Shown: positions 10,217-19,146 of the stretch, one piece after another
How positions within the stretch are numbered: position 1 is the first letter of the stretch
How the letters are laid out: each line of letters starts with the position of its first letter
Source of the DNA: Sinomicrobium oceani
GTDB taxonomy: Bacteria > Bacteroidota > Bacteroidia > Flavobacteriales > Flavobacteriaceae
Assembly: GCF_900119185.1 (NCBI RefSeq)
Contig: NZ_FPJE01000011.1
Coordinates: forward strand, 1-64,000
DNA: 64,000 nucleotides
Reading direction: 5' to 3'
Position numbers and translations under genes: made by a program
Notes under the pieces: generated by a model
Databases searched by the model: none
What the model was told of the DNA's origin: nothing
Seen by the model: the letters and a program-made list of their open reading frames with translations, nothing else

Positions 10217-11113
10217 TCAGATCTCCGAAGTTTCACGGTTCTTCATTTTTGCATAGTCATAGCCGTTCTGCCACCATTTGGTCATTTTCTCCTTGTTAAA
10301 GATAAGTGAATTTGTGGTCAGAACAGTTGGGGTATAATAAAAATTAATAATAGCACCCCGGTGTGAAGCCACGAATTTTCCGATCCTGATATTCTGGCTT
10401 TCTATCCTGTCGAGCATAAAGCTGAACATCGTAGTCAACAGGTCAAAAGCATTTCTCGACGGCATACGGTTCATATAGTTCACTTCGGTATGTAAAATAA
10501 TTGCATCTATCTCGCGGGCACCCCTGTTTATGGCCTCCTCTACGGGGACCATCGTCGACAACCCGCCATCGGCATATTCACAGCCGTTCTTACGCACCAA
10601 TGACATAAAAGGCGTGTAGTTACAGGATATCCAGATCCACTCACAGAACTCCTCATAATCCACATCGTTGATAGACTTGTATTCCACCTGGTTAAGGGAG
10701 AGATTGGACACGGTAATAATGATATCCTTGCGTTGCTCACGGAGTACGTCAAATTCTTCACGAGTAAGGGTATTACGTATCAGGTCGCGCAGGTTAAAAC
10801 TCTCTCCGAAAGTCTTACTCCCCCGCAAAAAGTTGCGCAATACACCAAAATGATTAATAGCGATTTGCTGTGTCCCGTATTTTTGCTTTATCGTAAACGG
10901 GCAGTGACTGAATATACTGTATTGATTTACGGACGTATAAACCTGTTTTATTTTTTCAACTTTCTTCAAGGCCAGATGGGAAACGAGCAGGCTTCCGGTA
11001 GAAGTCCCCAGGTATAACTGGTAGTCTTTTCTGAGGTCCTCTATGAGAAACTGTGCCACTCCCCCGGCGAAAGCGCCTTTGCTTCCTCCACCGGATATTA
11101 CTAATGCTCTCAT
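10217..11113 (-). CDS. Patatin-like phospholipase, copy B
   Basis: A 298-residue paralogue of the following gene, with the same motifs at the same positions: SGGGSKGAFAGG at 7-18, Ser38 in GTSTGS, and Asp182 in YADGGLSTMVP. It also shares the blocks TVSNLS, VEYKSI and WIWISCNY. It lacks the Gln-rich tail of copy A. The 128-bp gap to copy A has no clear terminator, so the two could share a transcript, and the M1 peptidase gene ends 98 bp upstream. It acts in the cytoplasm, probably on phospholipid or other acyl esters. Keeping two near-collinear copies suggests different substrates or dosage. Confidence 0.9.
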   Translation of the reverse strand: MRALVISGGGSKGAFAGGVAQFLIEDLRKDYQLYLGTSTGSLLVSHLALKKVEKIKQVYTSVNQYSIFSHCPFTIKQKYGTQQIAINHFGVLRNFLRGSKTFGESFNLRDLIRNTLTREEFDVLREQRKDIIITVSNLSLNQVEYKSINDVDYEEFCEWIWISCNYTPFMSLVRKNGCEYADGGLSTMVPVEEAINRGAREIDAIILHTEVNYMNRMPSRNAFDLLTTMFSFMLDRIESQNIRIGKFVASHRGAIINFYYTPTVLTTNSLIFNKEKMTKWWQNGYDYAKMKNRETSEI

Positions 11114-11211
11114 CGGACCGGTGTTGTCATTTTTATTCTAAACATGAATCGGGTATTACAAGCGGATATATATCCTTTATGATTATTCCGTTAGCTTCGT
11201 ATTTTCCGGTT

Positions 11212-13308
11212 TTACTGTTGTTTTGGTATAATATTTTCCAGGTATTTCTTTTCTTTCACTCCCAATTTAGGAATTAATTTCCGGACCTCCTGTACATAGG
11301 TTTCGTTTTTTAAGAGGTTTTTCAACAATGTCCGAGAGCTTTGTGCAAAATTCCAGCTGCGATGTACACAGGCCTTTACGAGGTTTTCCAGGACTCCTTC
11401 TTCATGCAACAGCCCTAACTGGCGGAGTATTCCGAAAGCATTGCGCCTTACTTCGTAGGCATATCGTCCGGAAGTATAGCCCGTCAGTTCGGTTTTCCAT
11501 TCCGCCTTGCTACGACCGATCTCATCGGGAGTCCCATCGGGATATGCGGGCGAAGACAGTGCCAGTGCCAGCCACAGTATCCGGATATTCTTATCTGCAA
11601 ATCCTGTTATTCCCGCTGTTTTTTCCAGGTAAACCGGTGCCTCTTCCGGGAAATTCATCCATAACTTCACCAGGGCTCCTTCTATGGTTACATAACTGGG
11701 ATCGGACAAAAGCGATTCGTAATCTTCTTTAAGAGCTACCGGAATCGTATCCAGGCTCATGGCCTGGGCCTGGCGGATATGTATATCGCCCGAACGGAAT
11801 TGTTCCTGATTCCAGTTTACCCTCAGCGTATCCCTGTTTTGAAGGAATACGACAGCTTCTTTTGCCGGGTAGTACACTTCCGAAGTCAACAGGGAATCTT
11901 GCTGCGATCTGCTAAACATCCCTTCGGAAAGATCGGTATATGTATGTATAAAATCATTTTTTCGCAACGAAACGATGGCCTCTTCTTCCGGGAAGATACT
12001 ATCCCGAAGCCAGCGGTCTGTAAAATCCGTAAGGTCTTTTCCGGAGGCCCGCTCTGCTTTTTCCATAAAATCCTTCGTTTCCGCATGTCCGTATTGATGA
12101 GCTTCCAGATAATCTGTCACAGCCTTCCGGAAGGCCCGGTCTCCGATAATCTCCCGGAGCCGATGCAGTACAAAAGCTCCTTTTTCATAAAAAGTAAGGC
12201 TCCCGGCGCCTGCATTAAGCACGGCTTCCCCTTGCCCCTGTTCCGATTGCGATATCAGTGTAAGTGCAGACTGGTACAGTTTCCAGTAATAGTAATCCTC
12301 ACCGAAAACCTCCCGCTCGGCCAGCAAGGCATAATAGGTAGCAAAACCTTCCTGTAGCCAGTGATGTGTATTTTCTCTGGCGGTTACCATATTGCCAAAC
12401 CACTGATGCGCCAGTTCATGAGCGTTTACATTGAGATAGTTACGATCGTTATACCCTACGGAATCCACTACAAAAGTATCTGCAAAAAGGGTCAGCCCCG
12501 TATTTTCCATACCGGCGTGAAGAAAATCACGCACAGGAGCCTGTTTGTAGTTCTGCCACGGATAGGTCACCCCTATTTCCTTTTCCAGAAAATCAAATAT
12601 GGTCTTCGTATGGCGATAGGTAGGTTCTGCCTTGTCACGGTCGGTGGGATAATAATACATCTCCATGGCCACTCCGTTTCGCGAAACATCGCGTATCATA
12701 TCGTATTCCCCGATGGCAAGTGCCAGTAGATAACTGCTCATAGGATGCTTCATATCATACCTCCAGGTAGTTAAACTGTCGGTTTCTTCTACACTGGCTA
12801 ACACACCATTACAAAGCACTTTATATCCTTTTTCAAAAGTTACCGAAATATCAAATTCCACTTTCTCATTCGTATCGTCAAACGATGGAAACCAGTTACT
12901 GGTGTACCTGCCCTGCCCCTGCGTCCATATTTGTTTCAGGTCACTATCAGTAGCCCAACCTGTAAAATACATAGCTTTTTCGGGATGGGCGCTATACGAA
13001 AAAGTCAACCGGTTCTGCCTTGTGGTTTCCTGTTCGGCCAAAATCCATAAACGCATACCGTCATTCCGGAATCTTACCTCTTCCCCGTTGAGCCGGACTT
13101 CGGAAAAAGTCATATTTCTTGCATCGATATACAAAGAGTCCACGGGCTGCAGGACATCAAAAAAATAAGTAACTGCACCCGACACTTTTTCCCGGTACGG
13201 ATCTATACACAGATCGCCCTGTGCGCGTGTAAAGTCCGGATATTGCGATTGCCCTGCATGCGCCACTGCGGCGTACAGCGACACCAGAACAAAAAAAACG
13301 TACTTCAT
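11212..13308 (-). CDS. Secreted M1 family metallopeptidase (aminopeptidase)
   Basis: A 698-residue zinc aminopeptidase that removes N-terminal residues from peptides, exported to the periplasm or beyond. A signal peptide is visible (MKYVFFVLVSLYAAVAHAG), which sets the start at ATG 13308 and not at the upstream in-frame ATGs 13323 or 13344. The exopeptidase motif appears as HAGMENTG (Met-Glu-Asn at 267-269). The zinc site is HELAHQ with His297, Glu298 and His301, and the third ligand Glu320 is in WLQEGFATYYA. The C-terminal half is alpha-helical and shows no sorting domain. It is divergent from recG, with about 120 bp between starts. Confidence 0.92.
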   Translation of the reverse strand: MKYVFFVLVSLYAAVAHAGQSQYPDFTRAQGDLCIDPYREKVSGAVTYFFDVLQPVDSLYIDARNMTFSEVRLNGEEVRFRNDGMRLWILAEQETTRQNRLTFSYSAHPEKAMYFTGWATDSDLKQIWTQGQGRYTSNWFPSFDDTNEKVEFDISVTFEKGYKVLCNGVLASVEETDSLTTWRYDMKHPMSSYLLALAIGEYDMIRDVSRNGVAMEMYYYPTDRDKAEPTYRHTKTIFDFLEKEIGVTYPWQNYKQAPVRDFLHAGMENTGLTLFADTFVVDSVGYNDRNYLNVNAHELAHQWFGNMVTARENTHHWLQEGFATYYALLAEREVFGEDYYYWKLYQSALTLISQSEQGQGEAVLNAGAGSLTFYEKGAFVLHRLREIIGDRAFRKAVTDYLEAHQYGHAETKDFMEKAERASGKDLTDFTDRWLRDSIFPEEEAIVSLRKNDFIHTYTDLSEGMFSRSQQDSLLTSEVYYPAKEAVVFLQNRDTLRVNWNQEQFRSGDIHIRQAQAMSLDTIPVALKEDYESLLSDPSYVTIEGALVKLWMNFPEEAPVYLEKTAGITGFADKNIRILWLALALSSPAYPDGTPDEIGRSKAEWKTELTGYTSGRYAYEVRRNAFGILRQLGLLHEEGVLENLVKACVHRSWNFAQSSRTLLKNLLKNETYVQEVRKLIPKLGVKEKKYLENIIPKQQ

Positions 13309-13418
13309 AGTATAACATTTCATACGATGTCCTAAATTACACATTCGGTTGTAACCCTAAAATTTTTTCAGGCAGAATTAACGATTTATTCGCTATACCT
13401 CATTTGCGCTTTATTAAT

Positions 13419-13426
13419 TATCTTCG
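13419..13426 (+). promoter_or_regulatory. Possible -7 box just before recG
   Basis: TATCTTCG, one base off TAnnTTTG, ends 5 bp before the recG ATG. As at 4809, use of this box would give an almost leaderless mRNA. Confidence 0.35.
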
Positions 13427-13431
13427 CCCTT

Positions 13432-15537
13432 ATGAATCCTAACGTGCTGCAAACTCCTATCGATTACCTGAAAGGTGTGGGGCCCAATCGTGCCGACCTG
13501 CTCCGTGGCGAACTGGGTATTCATACCTACCAGGACCTGATCAACCTGTTTCCCAACCGTTATATAGACCGGACACGCTACTACAAGATCAGGGAATTGC
13601 AGGAAAACAGCTCGGAAGTACAGGTTATCGGTAAGATCGTACATCTGAAGACCGTAGAACAGAAACGCGGAAAGAGACTGGTTGCTACTTTTGTGGATGA
13701 TACCGGCGAGATGGAACTCGTCTGGTTCCGCGGTCAGAAATGGATCCGGGAAAGTATCAGGATCAATACACCATACGTGATTTTCGGCCGCTGCAACCGC
13801 ATAGGCCACCTGTTTTCTATGCCTCATCCGGAAATGGAATTGCTCACCGAACACGAAAGCAGTCTCCGCACCGCCATGCAGCCTGTTTATCCCTCTACGG
13901 AAAAACTGGCGAATAAGGGGATCACTAACCGCGTGATCAATAAACTGATGCAACAGCTCTTTACGGAGACCGGCGGCCGGTTCATGGAAACCTTATCTTC
14001 ATCACTTCTTGAAGAACTGAACCTGATCTCCAAACCGGCGGCCATGTTTAACATTCACTTTCCGAAAAACCAGGAGCTTCTGGCCAAAGCGCAGTACCGC
14101 CTGAAATTCGAAGAGCTTTTCTACATACAGTTACAACTGCTCATCAAAAACCTGGTCCGAAAGCAAAAGATCAAAGGCTATGTCTTTGATATGGTGGGTG
14201 ATCATTTTCATGATTTTTATGACAAACACCTTCCTTTTTCCCTGACCGGGGCACAAAAAAGGGTTATAAAAGAAATACGCCATGACCTGGGAACCGGTGC
14301 ACAGATGAACCGTCTTCTCCAGGGCGATGTAGGTTCCGGGAAGACCATAGTGGCCCTTATGGCGATGTTGCTGGCACTGGATAACGGATTTCAGGCCTGT
14401 ATTATGGCTCCTACGGAAATCCTTGCTTCCCAGCATTTCAACGGCATCCAGGAACTCGTTAAGCCATTAGGAATCAACATAAAACTCCTTACCGGATCAA
14501 CAAAAACTTCAGCTCGTACCGAAATACACGAACAGCTCCGCAGTGGGGAATTGCACATACTCGTGGGCACACATGCGCTCCTGGAAGATAAAGTGAAATT
14601 TCATAATCTCGGCCTCGCCGTCATCGATGAACAACATCGTTTCGGCGTAGCACAACGCGCCAAATTGTGGCATAAAAACACCATTCCTCCGCACATTCTG
14701 GTCATGACAGCCACTCCCATCCCGCGTACCCTGGCCATGAGCCTGTACGGTGACCTGGACATTTCTGTTATCGACGAACTTCCTCCCGGGCGTAAGCCTG
14801 TCAAAACCGTACACCGGTACGACAGTAACCGCCTGAAAGTATTTCGCTTTCTCAGGGATGAAATCGCCAAAGGACGACAGGTGTATGTCGTTTACCCGCT
14901 TATCCAGGAATCGGAAAAAATGGATTACAAGGACCTTATGGATGGTTATGCCAGTATAGAAAGGGAATTTCCCAAACCGGGATACCAGATTTCCATTGTC
15001 CACGGGCAAATGAAACCGGCTGATAAAGATTACGAAATGGATCGCTTTGTACGGGGAGAAACGCAGATCATGGTGGCTACCACGGTAATCGAAGTGGGGG
15101 TCAATGTACCGAATGCTTCGGTGATGATCATAGAAAGTGCGGAACGTTTCGGCTTATCTCAATTACACCAGCTTCGCGGAAGGGTGGGACGTGGAGCGGA
15201 ACAGAGTTACTGTATCCTGATGACCGGACATAAACTCTCTGATGATTCCAAAACACGGCTCGAAACCATGACCCGTACCAATGATGGTTTCGAAATCGCG
15301 GAAGTCGACCTGAAACTTCGGGGTCCGGGCGACATCATGGGCACCCAGCAAAGCGGTGTACTTCATTTGAAAATAGCCGACATCGTCAAAGATAATCAGA
15401 TCCTGAAAGCCGCCCGTTATTACGCCCAGCAGTTGCTGAAACAAGATCCGTCACTGGCCGCAGAAGAACATAAGATCATTCGCTATACTTACGCGCAATT
15501 GAGTAAGCATAAGAATATCTGGAATTATATCAGTTAG
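13432..15537 (+). CDS. recG: ATP-dependent DNA helicase RecG
   Basis: RecG remodels stalled replication forks and branch-migrates Holliday junctions. The 701-residue product is full length: an N-terminal wedge/OB domain (about 1-220), then helicase domain 1 with Walker A GDVGSGKT (about residues 297-304), the DEQH box in VIDEQHRFGVAQR (about 397) and motif III TATPIPRTLAM. Helicase domain 2 has RGRVGRGAEQSYC and a C-terminal GTQQSGVLHLKIADI block. ATG 13432 gives the usual beginning NVLQTPIDYLKGVGPNRADLL. No partner gene is linked to it here. Confidence 0.97.
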   Translation: MNPNVLQTPIDYLKGVGPNRADLLRGELGIHTYQDLINLFPNRYIDRTRYYKIRELQENSSEVQVIGKIVHLKTVEQKRGKRLVATFVDDTGEMELVWFRGQKWIRESIRINTPYVIFGRCNRIGHLFSMPHPEMELLTEHESSLRTAMQPVYPSTEKLANKGITNRVINKLMQQLFTETGGRFMETLSSSLLEELNLISKPAAMFNIHFPKNQELLAKAQYRLKFEELFYIQLQLLIKNLVRKQKIKGYVFDMVGDHFHDFYDKHLPFSLTGAQKRVIKEIRHDLGTGAQMNRLLQGDVGSGKTIVALMAMLLALDNGFQACIMAPTEILASQHFNGIQELVKPLGINIKLLTGSTKTSARTEIHEQLRSGELHILVGTHALLEDKVKFHNLGLAVIDEQHRFGVAQRAKLWHKNTIPPHILVMTATPIPRTLAMSLYGDLDISVIDELPPGRKPVKTVHRYDSNRLKVFRFLRDEIAKGRQVYVVYPLIQESEKMDYKDLMDGYASIEREFPKPGYQISIVHGQMKPADKDYEMDRFVRGETQIMVATTVIEVGVNVPNASVMIIESAERFGLSQLHQLRGRVGRGAEQSYCILMTGHKLSDDSKTRLETMTRTNDGFEIAEVDLKLRGPGDIMGTQQSGVLHLKIADIVKDNQILKAARYYAQQLLKQDPSLAAEEHKIIRYTYAQLSKHKNIWNYIS

Positions 15538-15611
15538 GCAGACAGGCCATCCGAAGAATTTCACCCGAAAATAATCCGGAACACCGACAGCAGGTAACTC
15601 TGATCCGTTTT

Positions 15612-16295
15612 TTACAGCTTTACCATAGATTTTAGCGTGCCGTCGGGCTTTAATATCAGTGCATACGATTCCCGTTCTGTTACGATATCCGGCACATACC
15701 ACCGCAGGGTTCGATTCCGTATGCGCAGGCGAAAGGTATAGTCTTCCGAAGAACTTCCGGTTTCCGTATACTTTTCCCGGAGTACCTGGTATACGTTAAA
15801 AGCATTCGCAAAGGGTATTTCATCAAGATTGATAAGGTCTCTTTTAATATCATCACGGACGGACAGACGGACGGGTTCGGGCTCCGCCCAGGCCCCTTCA
15901 TTGTAACGGTATGTGTCCACATGAAGGGGCTGCCCCGCATTCTGTATTTGCAGATGTATCCTTCCGTCATCATAAAAATATACGGAACGGTAAACATAAA
16001 TCGGTTTATCCCGGAATTCCGGCAGGTTACGCAATGCTTTCTCCGCCTTCTCCAAAACTTCTATATTGCCGGTCATAGGAATCCGGGGTGGCTCTACCTC
16101 TTCCCGATTCGGCAGGTCTTCTTCTTCCTCCGTCACGGCAGGGGCTCCCCCTGTGCTATCCGAAACTGTACTTTGAGTCTCCGCGACCTCTGGTTCTTCA
16201 CGGAGTGTATCTCTTACGGATTGCTTTACCTGCTCGCAGGAGATATTTCCCAGCAGAAACAGGTATAATAGTCCGGAAATATACGGTTTTCTCAT
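15612..16295 (-). CDS. Hypothetical lipoprotein
   Basis: A 227-residue protein of unknown function. The N-terminus is a short lipoprotein-like signal ending at GNISC (Cys20). Residue -3 is Asn rather than Leu, so the lipobox is imperfect. A low-complexity acidic linker follows (AVTEEEEDLPNREEVEPP). The C-terminal domain of about 140 residues is rich in aromatic and charged residues (IYVYRSVYFYDDGRIHLQIQ) and looks like a compact beta domain. It starts 3 bp after the stop of the membrane protein gene at 16299, so the two are surely cotranscribed and may work together at the envelope. Confidence 0.7.
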   Translation of the reverse strand: MRKPYISGLLYLFLLGNISCEQVKQSVRDTLREEPEVAETQSTVSDSTGGAPAVTEEEEDLPNREEVEPPRIPMTGNIEVLEKAEKALRNLPEFRDKPIYVYRSVYFYDDGRIHLQIQNAGQPLHVDTYRYNEGAWAEPEPVRLSVRDDIKRDLINLDEIPFANAFNVYQVLREKYTETGSSSEDYTFRLRIRNRTLRWYVPDIVTERESYALILKPDGTLKSMVKL

Positions 16296-16298
16296 CTC

Positions 16299-17267
16299 TT
16301 AAAAATCGTGTATATCTTCGGCAAAAAAAGCAACGGAGGGATTACCCGGAAGGTAAAAGATTTCCTTTTCCGCTACATTTACCGTATTCATTTGTACCAA
16401 TGGCACAATTTTTTTAATCGTCAGATTCCGGATAGTCCCGCTACGGTCCGTAAACGTTATATTAAATTCAACCTGTGGCTGATTATTTATATAGGTCCCG
16501 GTCCCGGAAACTTTGACTACCCTGGCCATCGTTTTAACCCCGTTGAATTTTACCATGAGACTTTCCCGGTTCTTACCCGAATTACGGGATATAAACCGCC
16601 GTATGAGGTATATTATCCCTGCGAAAAGAAAGATCATACCTGCACAACTGATAAGCGGGTGCCCCGGGGTCAGGAACCGCCAGCCATAGCCGTTATTCTC
16701 TGTAGTGTAAGCATAGAGATAGTATGCAAAAACCCCAAAACCAAATACTATCCAAAGCAAAAAAAGCAGGTAATTGATCTTACCGTAAGCTCCCTCCTGA
16801 ACGATATAAGGATACTTTTCGAATCGGGGATCTACGCGTAAGTACACCCGCTTACCAGTCTCAAAACGCCTCCTCTGCGGCATGCTGTCATTGATCTGCA
16901 TCTTATGCCATATTTGTTCTCCCTGTAAATTACGAGCCTCAAGGACCAGTGCTTTATATTCCGTAGAACGATAAGCCGGTTTCAGCTTATGGACTTCAAT
17001 GATTTCCGCTTCGATCCGCTTTCCGTGTTGCATCAGGTACCTCATATTCCGCCTGGCCACAAAGGAATGCTTGTAAATAAGGTATAACCCTGCACACCAT
17101 ATCACTGCCCAGAGCAATACGCTCAGCACCACATAAAATAATGCTGTGCCACCATCCCGTTGTGCCAGAAAACTGTAAGATACGGTATGGTAATATATAA
17201 TGGCAGGATGGACAAATATGAAGTACATTATAAAAAGTACCCATGAATATGCAAAATATTTTCTCAT
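16299..17267 (-). CDS. Membrane protein, DUF3592-like
   Basis: A 322-residue integral membrane protein with four likely transmembrane segments in two pairs (about residues 6-28, 44-66, 165-190 and 205-225). Each pair is followed by a soluble stretch of 80-100 residues that looks like a small beta barrel. The two soluble parts share the pattern 'G.R..A.VV.V......N' and the turn seen in DUF3592 proteins (GVKTMARVVKVSGTG), so the protein may be an internal duplication. Function is unknown. It forms a two-gene operon with the lipoprotein at 15612 and has a TAnnTTTG box upstream. Confidence 0.6.
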   Translation of the reverse strand: MRKYFAYSWVLFIMYFIFVHPAIIYYHTVSYSFLAQRDGGTALFYVVLSVLLWAVIWCAGLYLIYKHSFVARRNMRYLMQHGKRIEAEIIEVHKLKPAYRSTEYKALVLEARNLQGEQIWHKMQINDSMPQRRRFETGKRVYLRVDPRFEKYPYIVQEGAYGKINYLLFLLWIVFGFGVFAYYLYAYTTENNGYGWRFLTPGHPLISCAGMIFLFAGIIYLIRRFISRNSGKNRESLMVKFNGVKTMARVVKVSGTGTYINNQPQVEFNITFTDRSGTIRNLTIKKIVPLVQMNTVNVAEKEIFYLPGNPSVAFFAEDIHDF

Positions 17268-17299
17268 GAAACGAATAGCCGCTATACGGATTTAAGCTG

Positions 17300-17307
17300 C
17301 AAAGATA
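17300..17307 (-). promoter_or_regulatory. -7 box for the membrane protein/lipoprotein operon
   Basis: On the reverse strand this reads TATCTTTG, 33 bp before the ATG at 17267, and fits TAnnTTTG. Confidence 0.5.
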
Positions 17308-17479
17308 CCCGAATGGATTTTAAAAAAAGTACCGGATTCAGGGTATTTCACCCCGAAAGGGCTCATCATAACACTAAACCGGATATTCCGGCTTCATCCC
17401 TGAGTATGTTCTGAAACCGGAATACAGACTGTATCTGTAATCGTAAAAGGCACAACGGGTTTCTCGTAGTTTCATATGG

Positions 17480-17761
17480 TTACGGAAGCCTGTTCCGCAA
17501 ACGCGTCACCTCGTGCTGCAGCTCGTCGATGCGTTTTAGCAAATGATGCACGGCATTCAATCCTTCCATATTGATCTCCAGATCGTAATACAACCGCATC
17601 ATTTTTTCAACTTCGGGTAAGTGACTACTGCAAAAAAACTCTTCTTTATCACGGTTAATGATTTCTACGAGATCGTACGCCGCCAGTTCCCGGATAAAAG
17701 TGACTTCTATGTTGTGGGATGTACAAAAGGTGGTTACAGCTATTAATTCTTCCTGGCTCAT
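17480..17761 (-). CDS. cbpM: Chaperone modulator CbpM
   Basis: A 93-residue MerR-like helical protein that binds the J-domain of CbpA and inhibits its co-chaperone activity. The N-terminal half resembles a winged helix ([22 protein letters not shown]) and the C-terminal half is a coiled coil ([16 protein letters not shown]). Its start overlaps the stop of cbpA by 4 bases (ATGA), which implies translational coupling and a fixed ratio between the two. Length and context agree with the family. Confidence 0.85.
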   Translation of the reverse strand: MSQEELIAVTTFCTSHNIEVTFIRELAAYDLVEIINRDKEEFFCSSHLPEVEKMMRLYYDLEINMEGLNAVHHLLKRIDELQHEVTRLRNRLP

Positions 17762-18669
17762 CTTCTGTGTTTTTGAAGTTCTTCAAACAATTTTTTCTCT
17801 TCTTCCGTAAGGTTTTTCGGGATACGGACCGTATACGTTAAATAAAGGTCTCCGAAATGCCCCTCTTTTTTGTACACCGGAAATCCTTTCCCTTTGAGCT
17901 TGACCTTAGTACCGTTTTCGGTTTCCGGTTTTACCTTCAGTTTAACTTTCCCGTCAAAAGTAGGCACGGTGATCTCCCCCCCGAGTATGGCCGTATAAAG
18001 ATCGAGATCGGCCTCGGTGTAAAGATCATTGCCTTCCCTGCGGAATTCCGTGTTATTAGTAATGACAAAAGTGATGTACAGATCGCCTTGGGGTCCGCCG
18101 TTCGCTCCTTCTCCACCGTGTCCGGCTATCTTTATGGTCTGTCCGTTTTCTACTCCGGCCGGGATGGTCAGTCGTATATTTTTACCGTTGACCGTGAGAG
18201 TACGCTTATGTGTGGTATATACTTCCCGAAGATCGAGATGAAGTTCGGCATTGAAATCCTGTCCGCGGAAACCTCCTGTTCTCCGGCTTCTCCTGCCGGA
18301 AGCTCCGCCGAACATCGATTCGAAAAAATCCGAGAAATCCTCTGCATCTCCCCCGGTATAGGTGTATTGCCGGTATCCGCCACCGGCAGCTCCCGAATTA
18401 TGCGATTGGCCTTGTTTTCGCCTGGCTTCTTCAAAAGCTTCTGCATGTTCCCAGTCCTTCCCGTACTGATCGTATTTTTTGCGTTTCTCCGGATCACTCA
18501 ATACTTCATTGGCCTCATTGATCCTCTGAAACTTGAGGTGCGCCTCTTCATCATTCGGATTCAGATCGGGATGGTATTTTCGCGCCAGTTTGCGATAGGC
18601 TTTTTTAATATCTGCAGGCGTGGCATTTTTATCCAGGCCCAGCTCTTTATAATAATCGATGTATTCCAT
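17758..18669 (-). CDS. cbpA: Curved DNA-binding protein/co-chaperone CbpA (DnaJ-type)
   Basis: A 303-residue Hsp40 co-chaperone that stimulates DnaK. The J-domain occupies residues 1-70 with the HPD tripeptide at 33-35 (KYHPDLN). A Gly/Ser/Arg-rich linker (about 80-135) leads to the DnaJ C-terminal substrate-binding domains, recognisable by [13 protein letters not shown] and [16 protein letters not shown]. The cysteine-rich zinc domain of true DnaJ is absent, which makes it CbpA type. It is paired with cbpM downstream. The 480 bp to the next gene (GH130, divergent) hold an unexplained terminator-like hairpin. Confidence 0.92.
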   Translation of the reverse strand: MEYIDYYKELGLDKNATPADIKKAYRKLARKYHPDLNPNDEEAHLKFQRINEANEVLSDPEKRKKYDQYGKDWEHAEAFEEARRKQGQSHNSGAAGGGYRQYTYTGGDAEDFSDFFESMFGGASGRRSRRTGGFRGQDFNAELHLDLREVYTTHKRTLTVNGKNIRLTIPAGVENGQTIKIAGHGGEGANGGPQGDLYITFVITNNTEFRREGNDLYTEADLDLYTAILGGEITVPTFDGKVKLKVKPETENGTKVKLKGKGFPVYKKEGHFGDLYLTYTVRIPKNLTEEEKKLFEELQKHRR

Positions 18670-18739
18670 ATCTTAAAAAAGCAATTTTATCCTTTAAAGA
18701 TACGGACAATTTAAGAGTTTTGGATGATTCGGAAAAATT

Positions 18740-18777
18740 AAAAATCCGTTAATCTTTACAGAGAAACGGATTTTTTT
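18740..18777. terminator. Orphan terminator-like hairpin between divergent genes
   Basis: An 11-bp stem (AAAAATCCGTT at 18740-18750 with AACGGATTTTT at 18765-18775) with T-rich sequence on both strands. It lies upstream of both neighbours (cbpA on - and GH130 on +), where no terminator is expected. The rest of 18670-19114 shows no gene. Confidence 0.55.
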
Positions 18778-19114
18778 CAAAACACAGGTATCATTCGCTA
18801 AGCACTTGTACAACGTACAACATATCGTTACGAATTTGCCTTAAAGTTCATAATATTATAATGGTTTTCCGGGAAACAGACCGGTCATTTCATTAACATC
18901 AGAGAAGTCATAAAAAAGCTTACCAAAAGGAACTCCCCTCCAAAGAAGCAGGAAAACGATTCGTATCATGTTTTGTCGGTAGCCGGCACGATCTGTACCT
19001 TAACAAGGGTACTATGCCCCTCGCGCAATCCCGGAGACCTTCATGTCCGGACAGCCCCTTGTTTTTTTGGTGAACGGCCGTATTGCTGCGTAATTAGCGA
19101 AATTGTTTGTAACT

Positions 19115-19122
19115 TACCTTCG
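19115..19122 (+). promoter_or_regulatory. Possible -7 box of the GH130 gene
   Basis: TACCTTCG, one mismatch to TAnnTTTG, ends 24 bp before the chosen ATG. Confidence 0.35.
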
Positions 19123-19146
19123 CTTAGTAAAATGATATTTTTTTGT

